Positions 1 to 9,904 are shown, counted from the stretch's first letter. The stretch: 64,000 bases of DNA from Clostridioides difficile ATCC 9689 = DSM 1296 (GCF_001077535.1 NZ_CP011968.1:2852001-2916000), one strand, 5' to 3'. A program made the numbers and translations. The notes: generated from the letters alone by a model not told the origin.

Positions 1-511
1 CATCTACTATAACTACTGTATGAGGAACCCCCATCAACATAGAAGTAACTTTAAGCTCCCTATCTAAAACCTTTATACTTTCTTGCACAAAACGTTCTTT
101 ATTTGTAAGTACAGGAACGTCCTTAGCTATAAAACTTCCTTTTCCCATATTGACTCTTATAGAGTTTATTTCTCTATTGGTAAGATTTATTTTTATATCT
201 TTTATACCATCTAATGTATCTACTGTAAAACTTTCTTTTTTAACTATACAATTATCATAAACAAATTTACAAAAACATCTAAGGCCATTTCCACACATAG
301 CTGCTCTTGAACCATCAGAATTATAATATACCATTTCTACATCTGCAACTTTTGAATCTTTCACAACTAACAATCCATCCGCTCCTACAGAAAATCTTCT
401 ATGGCATACTTTTTTTGCTAAAGCAGTATAATCAGATGGATTTATCTGGTCGAATCTTCCATCTATTGCTATAAAATCATTTCCTATTCCATGTAGTTTC
501 CAAAATTTCAT
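1..511 (-). CDS. dapF: Diaminopimelate epimerase DapF, 3' end cut by window edge
   Basis: Converts LL- to meso-diaminopimelate in the cytoplasm for lysine and peptidoglycan synthesis. The ATG at 511-509 opens MKFWKLHGIGNDF, the usual DapF start, and about 170 residues are visible. The first active-site cysteine lies in the SRAAMCGNGLRC motif near residue 73, and GNDF near residue 11 is the substrate-binding loop. The C-terminal half with the second catalytic cysteine lies outside the window. The gene reads leftward, 286 bases downstream of ltaE and separated from it by a terminator, so it probably has its own promoter. The reading frame is open throughout what can be seen. Confidence 0.95.
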   Translation of the reverse strand, partial: MKFWKLHGIGNDFIAIDGRFDQINPSDYTALAKKVCHRRFSVGADGLLVVKDSKVADVEMVYYNSDGSRAAMCGNGLRCFCKFVYDNCIVKKESFTVDTLDGIKDIKINLTNREINSIRVNMGKGSFIAKDVPVLTNKERFVQESIKVLDRELKVTSMLMGVPHTVVIVD

Positions 512-562
512 AAGTATCGCTCCTTCGTAAATTAACGCTTAAACTATTATAACATAAAAAAA

Positions 563-589
563 TTCCCATAAACTTATAATTTATGGGAA
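563..589 (-). terminator. Rho-independent terminator after ltaE
   Basis: A perfect 10-bp inverted repeat (TTCCCATAAA at 563-572, TTTATGGGAA at 580-589) with a 7-base loop is followed on the minus strand by a run of T. It ends leftward transcription from ltaE before dapF begins. Confidence 0.8.
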
Positions 590-596
590 AAGTTTT

Positions 597-642
597 GTAA
601 TGACAACTATAATTTGAGGATGTGAGGGAGAGTTGCCATTAC
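597..642 (-). other. Second hairpin between ltaE and its terminator
   Basis: Arms of 12 bases (597-608 and 631-642) pair completely as minus-strand RNA with one G-U wobble, but show an A-C mismatch as plus-strand RNA. The loop is 22 bases. No T run follows, so this is not a standard terminator. It may be a 3' UTR structure of the ltaE message. The rest of 643-797 shows nothing I recognise. Confidence 0.4.
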
Positions 643-797
643 AATTAGGGTAATTATATTATGTTTTTAAGCTAGTTCTTTCTATGTTTATATATTAATA
701 TTTCTATATGAATTTTATGTATGTTTTATTTAAACTGTCTATGAATTTTTTAATTAAACATCTGGTAACTAGCTATAATCCTTCTAGTAGATATCTA

Positions 798-1832
798 TTA
801 ACATACACCTATTAATTCTTTAAGTGTTTTTAAAACATAGTCTAAATCTTCCTTAGTAATATCTACATGAGTTACAAATCTATATTCACCATTTTCCATT
901 TTATTAATTTTTATATTTCTTTCAAAAAATTCTTTTATTAAAACATCCTCTTTTATAATATCTTCACTCATCTTAAAAAATACCATACTTATATCTGGAT
1001 TAACATTGTTTACTTCAATGCCATCAATTTTATTTAATTCACAAGCTAAATATTTTGCATTTTCATGGTCTTCATTCAATCTTAAAGTCATTTTTTCAAT
1101 GGCAATTATACCAGCTGCTGCAACTATACCTACTTGTCTCATTCCCCCACCCATAACTTTTTGCTTTCTTCTAGCTTTTGCTATAAATTCTTTACTTCCA
1201 GCAAGTATAGAACCCATTGGTGCAGCTAAACCTTTTGACACACAGAACATAACACTATCACAACACTTTGCTATTTCTTTAGCTTCTACACCCAAAGTTA
1301 ATGCTGCGTTAAATAATCTTGCTCCATCTAAATGTACTGGTAAGTTATGTTTCTCAGCTATTTTTTTAATTTCTCTTAAATTATCAAGACTCACAACTGT
1401 TCCACCTGAATATGCATTTTCTACACATATAAGCCCTGTCTGTGGTTCATGTATGTCATCTCTTCTAATTGCCTTTTCAACAAGTTCAGGATTTAGAGCT
1501 CCACTTTCGTCTTCATCTATAGTTCTAAGCTGAACTCCAGCTATTACAGCAGGTGCCCCAACCTCATGAGTCACAATGTGATAACCTTTACCAATAATTA
1601 TTTCTTGCCCTCTTAGGCAATGAGTAAATAGAGCTAATTGATTCCCAAAAGTTCCACTTGGAAGGAAAATAGCATCTTCTTTTCCAACTTTAGCTGCTGC
1701 TAATTCTTCAAGTTTATTTACAGTAGGGTCATCTCTAAAGATTGAATCTCCAACAGGAGCCTTTGCCATAGCTTCTCTCATTTCGTCAGTAGGCATAGTA
1801 ACAGTATCACTTCTTAAATCGATAAATCTCAT
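798..1832 (-). CDS. ltaE: Low-specificity L-threonine aldolase (PLP)
   Basis: Cleaves L-threonine or L-allo-threonine to glycine and acetaldehyde using pyridoxal phosphate in the cytosol. At 344 residues it has the normal length for the family. The N-terminus MRFIDLRSDTVTMPT is the family signature. HLDGARLFNA (about residues 168-177) carries the cofactor-binding Asp. The PLP lysine is in the CVSKGLAAPMGS motif near residue 200. The ATG at 1832 is preceded by a purine-rich AGAAGG. It is a single gene, ending at the terminator at 563-589 and diverging from rqcH. Confidence 0.92.
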   Translation of the reverse strand: MRFIDLRSDTVTMPTDEMREAMAKAPVGDSIFRDDPTVNKLEELAAAKVGKEDAIFLPSGTFGNQLALFTHCLRGQEIIIGKGYHIVTHEVGAPAVIAGVQLRTIDEDESGALNPELVEKAIRRDDIHEPQTGLICVENAYSGGTVVSLDNLREIKKIAEKHNLPVHLDGARLFNAALTLGVEAKEIAKCCDSVMFCVSKGLAAPMGSILAGSKEFIAKARRKQKVMGGGMRQVGIVAAAGIIAIEKMTLRLNEDHENAKYLACELNKIDGIEVNNVNPDISMVFFKMSEDIIKEDVLIKEFFERNIKINKMENGEYRFVTHVDITKEDLDYVLKTLKELIGVC

Positions 1833-2127
1833 TTTTTCAACCTTCTTTCATATTTATATACTATAGAACCTTAAAATTGATTTTTTCTGTAAAGTTCATA
1901 TACTTTCATAGCTTATACTCTACACAATAATTATACTATATTTACTTTATATTTAATCTACTTTAAATTATTAATTTTAAAAATAAAGTTTCCTCTCTAA
2001 TAAATATAAATAATTATACAATTTAAATATTAATCTCTATTGTTTAAATTCCCCCTAGTCACAAAGCGTATATTATGTGTATAATTAATTTACTGACTCA
2101 TTTTGGTCAAAGAAAGGGGTGCTATAA

Positions 2128-3903
2128 ATGGCATTAGATGGATTAGTTATACATTCAATAGTCGATGAATTATCATCAAAACTTACAGGTGGAAAAATAG
2201 ATAAGATACATCAACCTGAAGATGATGAGGTAATTTTTAATATAAGAAATAATAAAGAAAATTTTAGATTGGTTTTAAGTGCAAGTGCCTCAAATCCTAG
2301 AGTTTATCTTACAAGTAATTATCAAAAAGAAAACCCTCTAAAAGCGCCTATGTTTTGTATGTTACTTAGAAAATACATACAAGGTGGAAATATAGTAGAA
2401 ATTTCTCAAATAGGTTTTGAAAGAATAATAAAAATAAGCGTTGAATCTTTAGATGAATTAAAAGAAAAGACAGTTAAAAATATTATGATTGAAATTATGG
2501 GAAGACATAGCAACATAATAATAACTCATGGTGAAGAAAATAAAATTATAGATTCTATAAAAAGAGTCCCTTTTAGCATAAGTAGAGTTCGTCAAGTTTT
2601 ACCTGGTCATGATTATTCATTACCACCAGAACAAAACAAACTCAACCCTCTTGATGATATATCTAAGGATTTGTTTATTAAAAACCTAGAGGAATTGGAA
2701 GGACCTATCTTTAAGTCTATATATTCTAGATTTCTAGGTATAAGCCCTATTATAGCTAAAGAAATTTGCTACAGAGCAGGTGTAAATCAAAATGCTATCA
2801 TAAAGGATATATCTGATGAACAATTTGATTCTTTACACAAAGTATTTTGTAATTTATTCAATGATATAAATTCTAACAAATACTCTCCTTGCATTATTAT
2901 AGATAAAAAGGTGGATAAGGTAGTTGATTTCAGTTGTATAAACCTTACATTATTTAGCGATTTATCATATATAAATAAGGATAGTATGTCTCGTATTCTG
3001 GAAGATTTCTATAGAACTAAGGATATTAAAGATAGAATTAATCAACGTTCATCTGATTTAAAGAAGAGTATATCTGTTAAGCTTGATAGACTTTATAATA
3101 AACTTAAAAAACAAGAAGAAGAATTATCAGAATCCGAAAATGCAGACATTTATAAGATAAAAGGAGAATTGATTACTTCATATATTTATATGGTAGAAAA
3201 AGGTATGGAAAGTATTGAAGTTGCTAACTTCTATGATGAAAATTGTAATGATGTAACAATAGAATTAAATAAAAACTTGACACCATCTGAAAATGCTCAA
3301 AAATACTTTAAAAAGTATAACAAAATGAAACATGCTAAAGTCGAGATATCTCATCAAATTTCCTTAAATAAGGAAGAAATAGATTACTTAGAAAACATAA
3401 TTTTAAGTATTGAAAACTGTGAAAATTTAGCTGAATTACAAGATATAAAAGAAGAACTTGCTAAAGTTGGATACATCAAGACTCAAAAGAAAAACAGTAA
3501 AAAGGATACTATCCCATCTACAAAACCTCATGAATTTGTGTCTTCTGATGGATTTAAAATATTGGTTGGTAAAAACAATAAGCAAAATGACTATCTTACA
3601 CTAAGACTTGCTGATAATGATGACTTATGGATGCATACAAAGAATATTCCTGGTTCTCATGTAATAATAAAGTGTGCTGGTAAGGAAGTCCCTGATAATA
3701 CTGTATTTGAAGGAGCTATGCTAGCAGCATTCTTTAGTAAGTCAAAACTTTCTTCTCAGGTGCCTGTAGACTATACTAAGAGAAAAAATGTGAAAAAACC
3801 TAGTGGTTCTAAACCAGGTATGGTTATTTATGAAACTAACAGTACTATTTATGTTACTCCTGAAGAAGAAACAGTAGCCAAGCTTAAGGTTAAATCTGAA
3901 TAA
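2128..3903 (+). CDS. rqcH: RqcH/NFACT ribosome quality-control factor (FbpA family)
   Basis: Bacterial homologue of eukaryotic Rqc2. It binds stalled 50S subunits and recruits tRNA-Ala to add C-terminal alanine tails that mark the nascent chain for degradation. The 591 residues show the NFACT-N domain (about 1-180, starting MALDGLVIHSIVDEL), a helix-hairpin-helix region near 200-230, a coiled-coil pair near 300-440, and the NFACT-R domain (about 470-570) with the DLWMHTKNIPGSHVI motif. The start follows AAAGGGG with good spacing. Older literature calls this family fibronectin-binding protein FbpA, so a surface role is an alternative annotation. It is monocistronic and convergent with the ABC-F gene. 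Confidence 0.9.
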   Translation: MALDGLVIHSIVDELSSKLTGGKIDKIHQPEDDEVIFNIRNNKENFRLVLSASASNPRVYLTSNYQKENPLKAPMFCMLLRKYIQGGNIVEISQIGFERIIKISVESLDELKEKTVKNIMIEIMGRHSNIIITHGEENKIIDSIKRVPFSISRVRQVLPGHDYSLPPEQNKLNPLDDISKDLFIKNLEELEGPIFKSIYSRFLGISPIIAKEICYRAGVNQNAIIKDISDEQFDSLHKVFCNLFNDINSNKYSPCIIIDKKVDKVVDFSCINLTLFSDLSYINKDSMSRILEDFYRTKDIKDRINQRSSDLKKSISVKLDRLYNKLKKQEEELSESENADIYKIKGELITSYIYMVEKGMESIEVANFYDENCNDVTIELNKNLTPSENAQKYFKKYNKMKHAKVEISHQISLNKEEIDYLENIILSIENCENLAELQDIKEELAKVGYIKTQKKNSKKDTIPSTKPHEFVSSDGFKILVGKNNKQNDYLTLRLADNDDLWMHTKNIPGSHVIIKCAGKEVPDNTVFEGAMLAAFFSKSKLSSQVPVDYTKRKNVKKPSGSKPGMVIYETNSTIYVTPEEETVAKLKVKSE

Positions 3904-3965
3904 ATTCTGCACTAAATACAAAATAAATGTTAGACAACTACACATTATCATTCTAAATAAAAATA

Positions 3966-4001
3966 GTGGCCTTCTTATAAAGTACAATAATAGGGCCACT
4001 T
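3966..4001. terminator. Probable bidirectional terminator between rqcH and the ABC-F gene
   Basis: AGGTGGCC-type 7-bp inverted repeat (3966-3972 with 3995-4001, sequence AGTGGCC/GGCCACT). The minus strand continues into ATTTTTATTT and the plus strand into TTTCT. It lies between two convergent genes. Confidence 0.6.
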
Positions 4002-4117
4002 TCTAATTAGCTTACTTTTAATTTTCTAACAAAATACTTTTCTGTTTTAATAACTATACTTATATTCCCAACAAATATTTTCAGTTTTCTTATATAGATG
4101 TAATTAAAAAGTTAACA

Positions 4118-5770
4118 CTAAAAGCTATTTTTTAATTTAGTGATTTGTTTTAGTAATTCATTATATTCTGATTCATACAATTCTTTTTTTAGATTATCTT
4201 TTTCTATAGATAACATAGATATAACAGTTGTAAGTCTATTTTCTAATACTAGAAGATTTTCTTTTTTGATTTGGTTTTCTCTACTAGGAGTTTTTTTATT
4301 TCTGCTAATTATATATTCGTCATAATTACAATCAAACTCCCTTATTTTAGCATCTTTTATCTCTATAATATAGTTACAAATATGTGATACAAATACTCTA
4401 TCATGAGACACTATAAGCATAGTTTTATCAGTATTTATCAGTGCCTTTTCCAGTGCTTCCATAGATTTTATATCTAAGTAATTTGTTGGTTCATCAAATA
4501 CTAAAAAATTATTATCTTCCAATATTATTTTACATAGTGCTATTTTTACCTTTTCTCCACCACTAAGTACTTTTACTTTTTTGTAGACATCATCACCTTT
4601 AAACCCAAATAGGCTTAAGTTTATCCTTATAAAAGATTCATCAAATGAACTATTAACTTTAGTATTGTATAGAACACTCTTTTTCTCATCTAATAAACTT
4701 TGATTTTGGTCAAAATAACCTACTTTTACCTTGTTATTTATTTTTATATTGTCATTTTTATCAGCCAATATTTCTTTTATCAGAGTACTTTTTCCACACC
4801 CATTATCACCTAATAATGCTATCTTTTTACCTCTTTTTATCTTAAAGGAAACATTATCTAACAGGAGCTTATTTTCTAACTTTAGAGTCATATCTTTTAT
4901 CTCTACTAGATTTTTGCTAATTATCTCCATACCATCTTGAATCTTAATGTTCATTTCTTTAGAAACTTTAGGTTTATTCTTTACCTCAAGTTTATCAATT
5001 CTGCTTTTTATAGCCTTCACATTTGAGTCCAACTTTTTCTTATTAGTCTGACCACCCATTTTGTGCAACCTAGCTTCTGAATTACCCATTCTTTTTGGTG
5101 TTTTTCTTATGCCCTCACTTAAAGCTTTTTTATATAAAAGAGCTTTTTCAAGCCTTTTTTTCTCTTTAACATATTCTTGATACTCAAAATCAGCTCTTTT
5201 TACTTCTTCATCTTTTTGCATTAAATAATCAGTGTAATTGCCTTTGTAAGCTTTTAGTTTTCCATCTTCTAGTTCTAATATAGTTGTACATAACTCATCC
5301 AGAAAACGTCTATCATGAGATATTAATAATAATGCTCCCTCATGCCTTTTAAACATATCTTCCAAAACCCCAATGCTTTTTTTATCTAAGTTTGAAGTTG
5401 GCTCATCAGCTATTATGATATTTTTCTTATTACTCAGCGCATCTGCTATTTTTAACTTAACCTTTTCCCCTCCTGATAAGTGTTCTTCAAATTTATCTGG
5501 AGCATTTAAAAGACTCTTCTCCTTACTATGACCACATGTTTCAATATTATTTTCACTCTGACTTATATAAGAATAGCTTTCTGTAAGGTAAGTATATCCT
5601 TCATCAATTTCTATTTCTCCCAATATTGCTTTTAATAATGTTGTTTTTCCTTGACCATTTGAACCAACTAGACCTATTTTGTCATTTTCTAATATTTCAA
5701 GTTTATCTATATCCAAAATTAATTTATCTGCATAATATTTCTTTAAATTCTCTACTTTTACTAACAACAT
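4118..5770 (-). CDS. Antibiotic-resistance type ABC-F ATPase (Vga/Lsa/CplR-like)
   Basis: A soluble twin-ATPase that would bind the ribosomal E site and displace peptidyl-transferase antibiotics (pleuromutilin, lincosamide, streptogramin A classes). The 550-residue form has Walker A GSNGQGKT at residues 36-43, LSGGEK with DEPTSNLD in the first domain, a long charged linker, then GDNGCGKST and a second LSGGEK with DEPTNYLD. There are no membrane segments, as expected for ABC-F. I chose the ATG at 5770 because AAGGAGGG lies just upstream. The frame is open for a further 40 codons (to 5890), so an N-terminal extension is possible. C. difficile is reported to encode an intrinsic factor called CplR; whether this is that gene needs an alignment. 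The leader suggests drug-inducible expression. Confidence 0.85.
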   Translation of the reverse strand: MLLVKVENLKKYYADKLILDIDKLEILENDKIGLVGSNGQGKTTLLKAILGEIEIDEGYTYLTESYSYISQSENNIETCGHSKEKSLLNAPDKFEEHLSGGEKVKLKIADALSNKKNIIIADEPTSNLDKKSIGVLEDMFKRHEGALLLISHDRRFLDELCTTILELEDGKLKAYKGNYTDYLMQKDEEVKRADFEYQEYVKEKKRLEKALLYKKALSEGIRKTPKRMGNSEARLHKMGGQTNKKKLDSNVKAIKSRIDKLEVKNKPKVSKEMNIKIQDGMEIISKNLVEIKDMTLKLENKLLLDNVSFKIKRGKKIALLGDNGCGKSTLIKEILADKNDNIKINNKVKVGYFDQNQSLLDEKKSVLYNTKVNSSFDESFIRINLSLFGFKGDDVYKKVKVLSGGEKVKIALCKIILEDNNFLVFDEPTNYLDIKSMEALEKALINTDKTMLIVSHDRVFVSHICNYIIEIKDAKIREFDCNYDEYIISRNKKTPSRENQIKKENLLVLENRLTTVISMLSIEKDNLKKELYESEYNELLKQITKLKNSF

Positions 5771-5774
5771 AAAA

Positions 5775-5870
5775 AATCCCTCCTTAACACACTTAAATAT
5801 AAGGAGAGATTCTATAAATAGGCATAACAAATAAACGTATAGACTATAATCTACTCTCCTTAATTTAAGC
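5775..5870 (-). promoter_or_regulatory. ABC-F leader: mutually exclusive anti-SD hairpins
   Basis: Minus-strand RNA carries three complementary segments. Segment 1 is AAGGAGAG at 5861-5854. Segment 2 is AATCTCTCCTT at 5811-5801. Segment 3 is AAGGAGGGATT at 5785-5775, which is the Shine-Dalgarno of the ABC-F gene. Segment 2 can pair with all 11 bases of segment 3 (one G-U) and hide the ribosome site, or with 8-9 bases of segment 1 and free it. This is the layout of a translational attenuator. A short in-frame ORF starting MLKLRR overlaps segment 1, and a tiny ORF (MRI then stop) lies further upstream. Confidence 0.65.
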
Positions 5871-5989
5871 ATTGCAAATAAAGCCACCAAAATAGGCTTT
5901 TCAAAAATTACAATACTTTAAATTATAAAAAATAGATTATATTCTCATTGTCCTAGTTACCTTGCCCTTTCTTTCATTTATTTTTAATC

Positions 5990-6018
5990 ATTATATCAAC
6001 ATTAATTACAAATGTCTA
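5990..6018 (-). promoter_or_regulatory. Sigma-A type promoter of the ABC-F gene
   Basis: On the minus strand TAGACA (6018-6013) is separated by exactly 17 bases from TATAAT (5995-5990). Transcription would start near 5983, giving a leader of about 210 bases before the start codon at 5770. Confidence 0.7.
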
Positions 6019-6068
6019 TAGAAAATTAACTAATTTTAGTTATTCAATATAGAACTTATTCTTTAAAT

Positions 6069-7280
6069 TTATTCTTCTTCAACTTTAAAGTCCTGATTAT
6101 TTAAAATTCTGTTTAATACAATTCCAACAATTGCAGCTAAACTAAGACCAGTTATCTTTACTGTACTTGTTATAGGGATTCCAACAGAAATACCTTTATT
6201 AGATAAATATGTTGTTCCAAGACCTATTAATAATATAACTGCTATGATTAATATATTTATTTTACTTTCTACACAAGAACTGTCCCTTATAGTTTTTAAT
6301 CCTACATAAGTTATCATCGAAAATAGCATTATACTAATTCCACCCATAACTGAACCTGGTATACTTTGAAGAAATCCACCAAACTTGCCTACACATGCAA
6401 GCAATATAGCAAATATTGCTGTACGTCTAAGTATTGAAGGGTCATAGTTTTTAGTTATAGCAAGTACTGCTGTATTTTCTCCATAAGTTGTATTGGCTGG
6501 TCCTCCTAAACACCCTGCAACTATAGTCGCAAATCCATCCCCAAGTAATGTTCTATTTAATCCGGGATTTTCTATAAAGTTTTTACCTACTACAGCACCA
6601 TTAGTAGTCATATCTCCTATATGTTCCATAAATACAGCTAATACAACTGGAGATATAATCACAATTGCTCCTAAACTGAACTTAGGAACTGTAAAGTTAG
6701 GTATTGCAAATAAACTTGCTTCTGTAATAGTAGTTATATCTACTAATCTTAATATCAAACAGATTATATACCCAGAAAAAACTGCTATTAATATTCCTAA
6801 TTGTTTTATAAATCCTCTACCAAACTTATTGGTTAAAATTGCTATTGCTAAAGTTATAAATGCTATTACAAAATTGGCTGAAGCCATACTAAAAGCTGTT
6901 GGCAATAAATTTAATCCTATAACTACTATCATAGCTCCTGTAACTTGTGCAGGAAAATATAATTTAATTTTATTTACACCAACTACTTTTACTATAATCG
7001 ACATTATAATATAAATTAATCCTGCTACTATTATACCACCTTGAGCATATGCTAAATCTCCACCATACGCCTCTTTAGCTGCTAGTATAACTGGTATAAA
7101 CGCAAAACTTGAACCTAAAAAGGCAGGTACTTTTCCTTCTGTACAAAAATGAAATATCAATGTACCAACACCAGCACAGAAAATTGCAACTGATGGATTA
7201 AAACCTGTCAAAATGGGAACTAATACTGTCGCTCCAAACATGGCTAATAGATGTTGTAAAGACATTATCGTTTTTTTCAT
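6069..7280 (-). CDS. uraA: Uracil permease, NCS2 family
   Basis: Proton-coupled uracil (or xanthine/uracil) importer of the cytoplasmic membrane. The 403-residue protein is hydrophobic throughout, with the 12-14 membrane spans typical of NCS2. It starts with a short cytoplasmic MKKTIMSLQHLLAMFGATVLV segment; this QHLLAMFGA motif is characteristic of UraA/PyrP proteins. The motif GNPALNTT-like region reads GGPANTTYGENTAVLA (about residue 260), near the substrate site. I chose the ATG at 7280 because GGAGG sits directly upstream; the longer TTG start at 7292 would overlap that ribosome site. It lies 284 bases after pyrR in the same direction and is probably co-regulated with it. Confidence 0.92.
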   Translation of the reverse strand: MKKTIMSLQHLLAMFGATVLVPILTGFNPSVAIFCAGVGTLIFHFCTEGKVPAFLGSSFAFIPVILAAKEAYGGDLAYAQGGIIVAGLIYIIMSIIVKVVGVNKIKLYFPAQVTGAMIVVIGLNLLPTAFSMASANFVIAFITLAIAILTNKFGRGFIKQLGILIAVFSGYIICLILRLVDITTITEASLFAIPNFTVPKFSLGAIVIISPVVLAVFMEHIGDMTTNGAVVGKNFIENPGLNRTLLGDGFATIVAGCLGGPANTTYGENTAVLAITKNYDPSILRRTAIFAILLACVGKFGGFLQSIPGSVMGGISIMLFSMITYVGLKTIRDSSCVESKINILIIAVILLIGLGTTYLSNKGISVGIPITSTVKITGLSLAAIVGIVLNRILNNQDFKVEEE

Positions 7281-7564
7281 AAAAACCTCCAAAATTATTA
7301 TATATAAATAAACCCTCTGTTTAATTAATATCTTTTAATTAATTATCATTCCCTAGATTCTATTTTTTAACCTCTATATACTTATTATATAATTTATCAT
7401 TATTTTACATTTTACGACATCAAAAACTCAAATAAAGGAGAATAAAAACTACATTAAGACTCACATCCATAAAATTATAATATTTATTTTGTGCAATCTA
7501 TGTAAGCTTTATCCTCCTCCCTGACTATTCAATGCTAAGCTTTTTATATAATACTTAAAAATAA

Positions 7565-8139
<575 letters not shown>

Positions 8140-8201
8140 ATCTACTCCTTTCTTTTAATTTTTTATAAATTTATTTTTATTTAAAATTTCAATTTAAACA
8201 A

Positions 8202-8295
8202 CAAAAAAACTTCTCATCACAAGACAAGAAGCTCTTATATAAAAAATATACAGTGCAATTTAGCAATTGTCTTACGATATCTCTGTATCGTTTAA
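8202..8295 (-). promoter_or_regulatory. PyrR-responsive attenuator leader
   Basis: On the minus strand a short hairpin with a CAGAGA loop (8290-8275) resembles the PyrR binding loop. An AATTGC/GCAATT segment follows that could form an antiterminator. Then comes a terminator: a 10-bp stem (8232-8223 with 8218-8209, two G-U pairs), a 4-base loop and seven T. UMP-bound PyrR would stabilise the first hairpin and favour termination. Confidence 0.75.
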
Positions 8296-8322
8296 AGATA
8301 ATTTTTTAATCTATCAAATCAA

Positions 8323-8351
8323 ATTATATATTTATATTTCAAATTTTTCAA
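8323..8351 (-). promoter_or_regulatory. Sigma-A type promoter of pyrR
   Basis: TTGAAA (8351-8346), a 17-base spacer and TATAAT (8328-8323) on the minus strand. The start would be near 8316, about 25 bases before the PyrR-binding hairpin. The remaining 8352-8457 is AT-rich with nothing recognised. Confidence 0.7.
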
Positions 8352-8457
8352 GCTTTTTTAAACAAAATACTTTAATATAAGATATTTTATTTAAATTTCA
8401 CTAAATTTATTTACTTATATAAAAACAAAAAATAATTTATAAGTATTATACAAATGG

Positions 8458-9369
8458 TTATTTTATCTTTTTAATAACTTCCTTAAAATACTCAGGTAAT
8501 TCTGAATTAAATTCGATATATTCCTTAGTAGTAGGATGTATAAATCCCAACTTCTTAGCGTGCAAAGTTTGTCCTTTTAATTTAAATTTAGTTTCTTTTG
8601 GACCATATACATAATCACCTAAAAGTGGGTGATTTATAGACAAAGCATGAACTCTTATTTGATGAGTTCTACCAGTTTCAAGCCTAGCTCTCATATGTGT
8701 AAACTTATCAAATCTTTCTACAACTTCAAAGTGAGTGATTGCATTTTTTCCATCTTTTACTACAGCCATTTTTAATCTATCCTTAGGATTTCTCCCTATA
8801 GGTTTATCAACAGTTATTTTATCTTCTTTAACCACACCATAGCATATAAATTCATACTCCCTAGTTATAGTATGTTCCTTTAACTGTTCTGCTAGAAAAT
8901 TATGTGCATAATTGTTCTTAGCTATCATAAGAAGACCAGAAGTATCTTTGTCTATTCTATGAACTATACCAGGTCTAATAACGCCATTTATTGATGACAA
9001 CTTATCTTTACAATGATATAAAATCCCGTTTACTAACGTATTTTCATAGTTTCCAGGAGCAGGATGGACAACCATATCCTGAGGTTTATTTATTATTAAG
9101 ACATCATCATCTTCATATACAATATCTATTGGAATATCTTGAGGTAAAACTTCTAATACTTTAGGTTCTGGTATCTCTATAACAATATTATCTTCCTCTT
9201 TAACCAGATATCTAGCTTTTTCTACTTTATTATTAACCTTTACTTTTCCATCTTTTATAATTTTTTGTATATAACTTCTTGACATATCACCTAATTGTTC
9301 TGCTAGATAAATATCAAGTCTAACTTCTTCTTCCTCTTCAAGTACTAAAAACTCTTTTACTTCATCCAT
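8458..9369 (-). CDS. RluA/RluD-family 23S rRNA pseudouridine synthase
   Basis: Isomerises uridine to pseudouridine in large-subunit rRNA in the cytoplasm. The 303-residue form has an N-terminal S4 RNA-binding domain (about 12-72) and a catalytic domain with HRIDKDTSG at 137-145, where Asp140 is the nucleophile. RTHQIRVH near residue 225 is the second family motif. I chose ATG 9369 (AGGTGAT upstream); the longer frame to 9405 overlaps lspA. It begins 5 bases after the lspA stop, so the two are translationally linked, as in the Bacillus lspA-ylyB pair. The exact rRNA target cannot be read from sequence. Confidence 0.9.
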   Translation of the reverse strand: MDEVKEFLVLEEEEEVRLDIYLAEQLGDMSRSYIQKIIKDGKVKVNNKVEKARYLVKEEDNIVIEIPEPKVLEVLPQDIPIDIVYEDDDVLIINKPQDMVVHPAPGNYENTLVNGILYHCKDKLSSINGVIRPGIVHRIDKDTSGLLMIAKNNYAHNFLAEQLKEHTITREYEFICYGVVKEDKITVDKPIGRNPKDRLKMAVVKDGKNAITHFEVVERFDKFTHMRARLETGRTHQIRVHALSINHPLLGDYVYGPKETKFKLKGQTLHAKKLGFIHPTTKEYIEFNSELPEYFKEVIKKIK

Positions 9370-9373
9370 TATA

Positions 9374-9820
9374 TCACCTACTTTTACTTTCAAAAAATAA
9401 AACATATATACATAAAAACACAGTTCCTACAACTACAAATACATCAGCTATATTGAATACATATTCCCATATAATTCTAAAGTCGAAGTAATCTACTACA
9501 AAACCTAATCGTACTCTATCAATTAGATTTCCCAATGCACCAGATATAATTAATATAATTCCCAACCTTCCAAATATATGTACTTTCCTTGTATTAAGAT
9601 AGTATAGTCCAAATACTGTTGCAAGTAATGCAACAATTATAAATATCCATTGATTATTTTGTAATAATCCAAATGCTGCACCTCTATTTTCGACATAAGT
9701 TAAATGAAATACATTATTTATTATTGGTATTGTTGATACATCCACCAAATTATTCAATACCCATATTTTAGACAGTTGGTCTAAACCTATGAGTAGAATT
9801 ATTATTAATATATATAGCAA
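9374..9820 (-). CDS. lspA: Lipoprotein signal peptidase II
   Basis: Removes signal peptides from diacylglyceryl-prolipoproteins at the membrane. The 148-residue protein has four membrane segments. The catalytic aspartates are in GNLIDR (Asp101) and FNIADVFVV (Asp126). The start is TTG at 9820, chosen because AGGGGG lies at a suitable distance and no ATG is available nearby. It is first in a two-gene unit with the downstream pseudouridine synthase. Confidence 0.93.
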   Translation of the reverse strand: MLYILIIILLIGLDQLSKIWVLNNLVDVSTIPIINNVFHLTYVENRGAAFGLLQNNQWIFIIVALLATVFGLYYLNTRKVHIFGRLGIILIISGALGNLIDRVRLGFVVDYFDFRIIWEYVFNIADVFVVVGTVFLCIYVLFFESKSR

Positions 9821-9882
9821 TGATTTTTCCCCCTATAAATTATTTAAAAACCAATTTTATTTGAAGCACACTATTATTATAC

Positions 9883-9904
9883 AAAAAAAATGCTCTAAAG
9901 AGCA
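9883..9904 (-). terminator. Short terminator upstream of lspA
   Basis: TGCTC/GAGCA stem (9891-9904) followed on the minus strand by eight T. It probably stops readthrough from the polysaccharide deacetylase gene. The 5-bp stem is short. Confidence 0.55.

Noticed and set aside
7440-7564. A second PyrR-binding loop between pyrR and the uracil permease
   Set aside because: CAGGGAGG near 7524 recalls the loop, but no terminator or antiterminator stem could be built after it.
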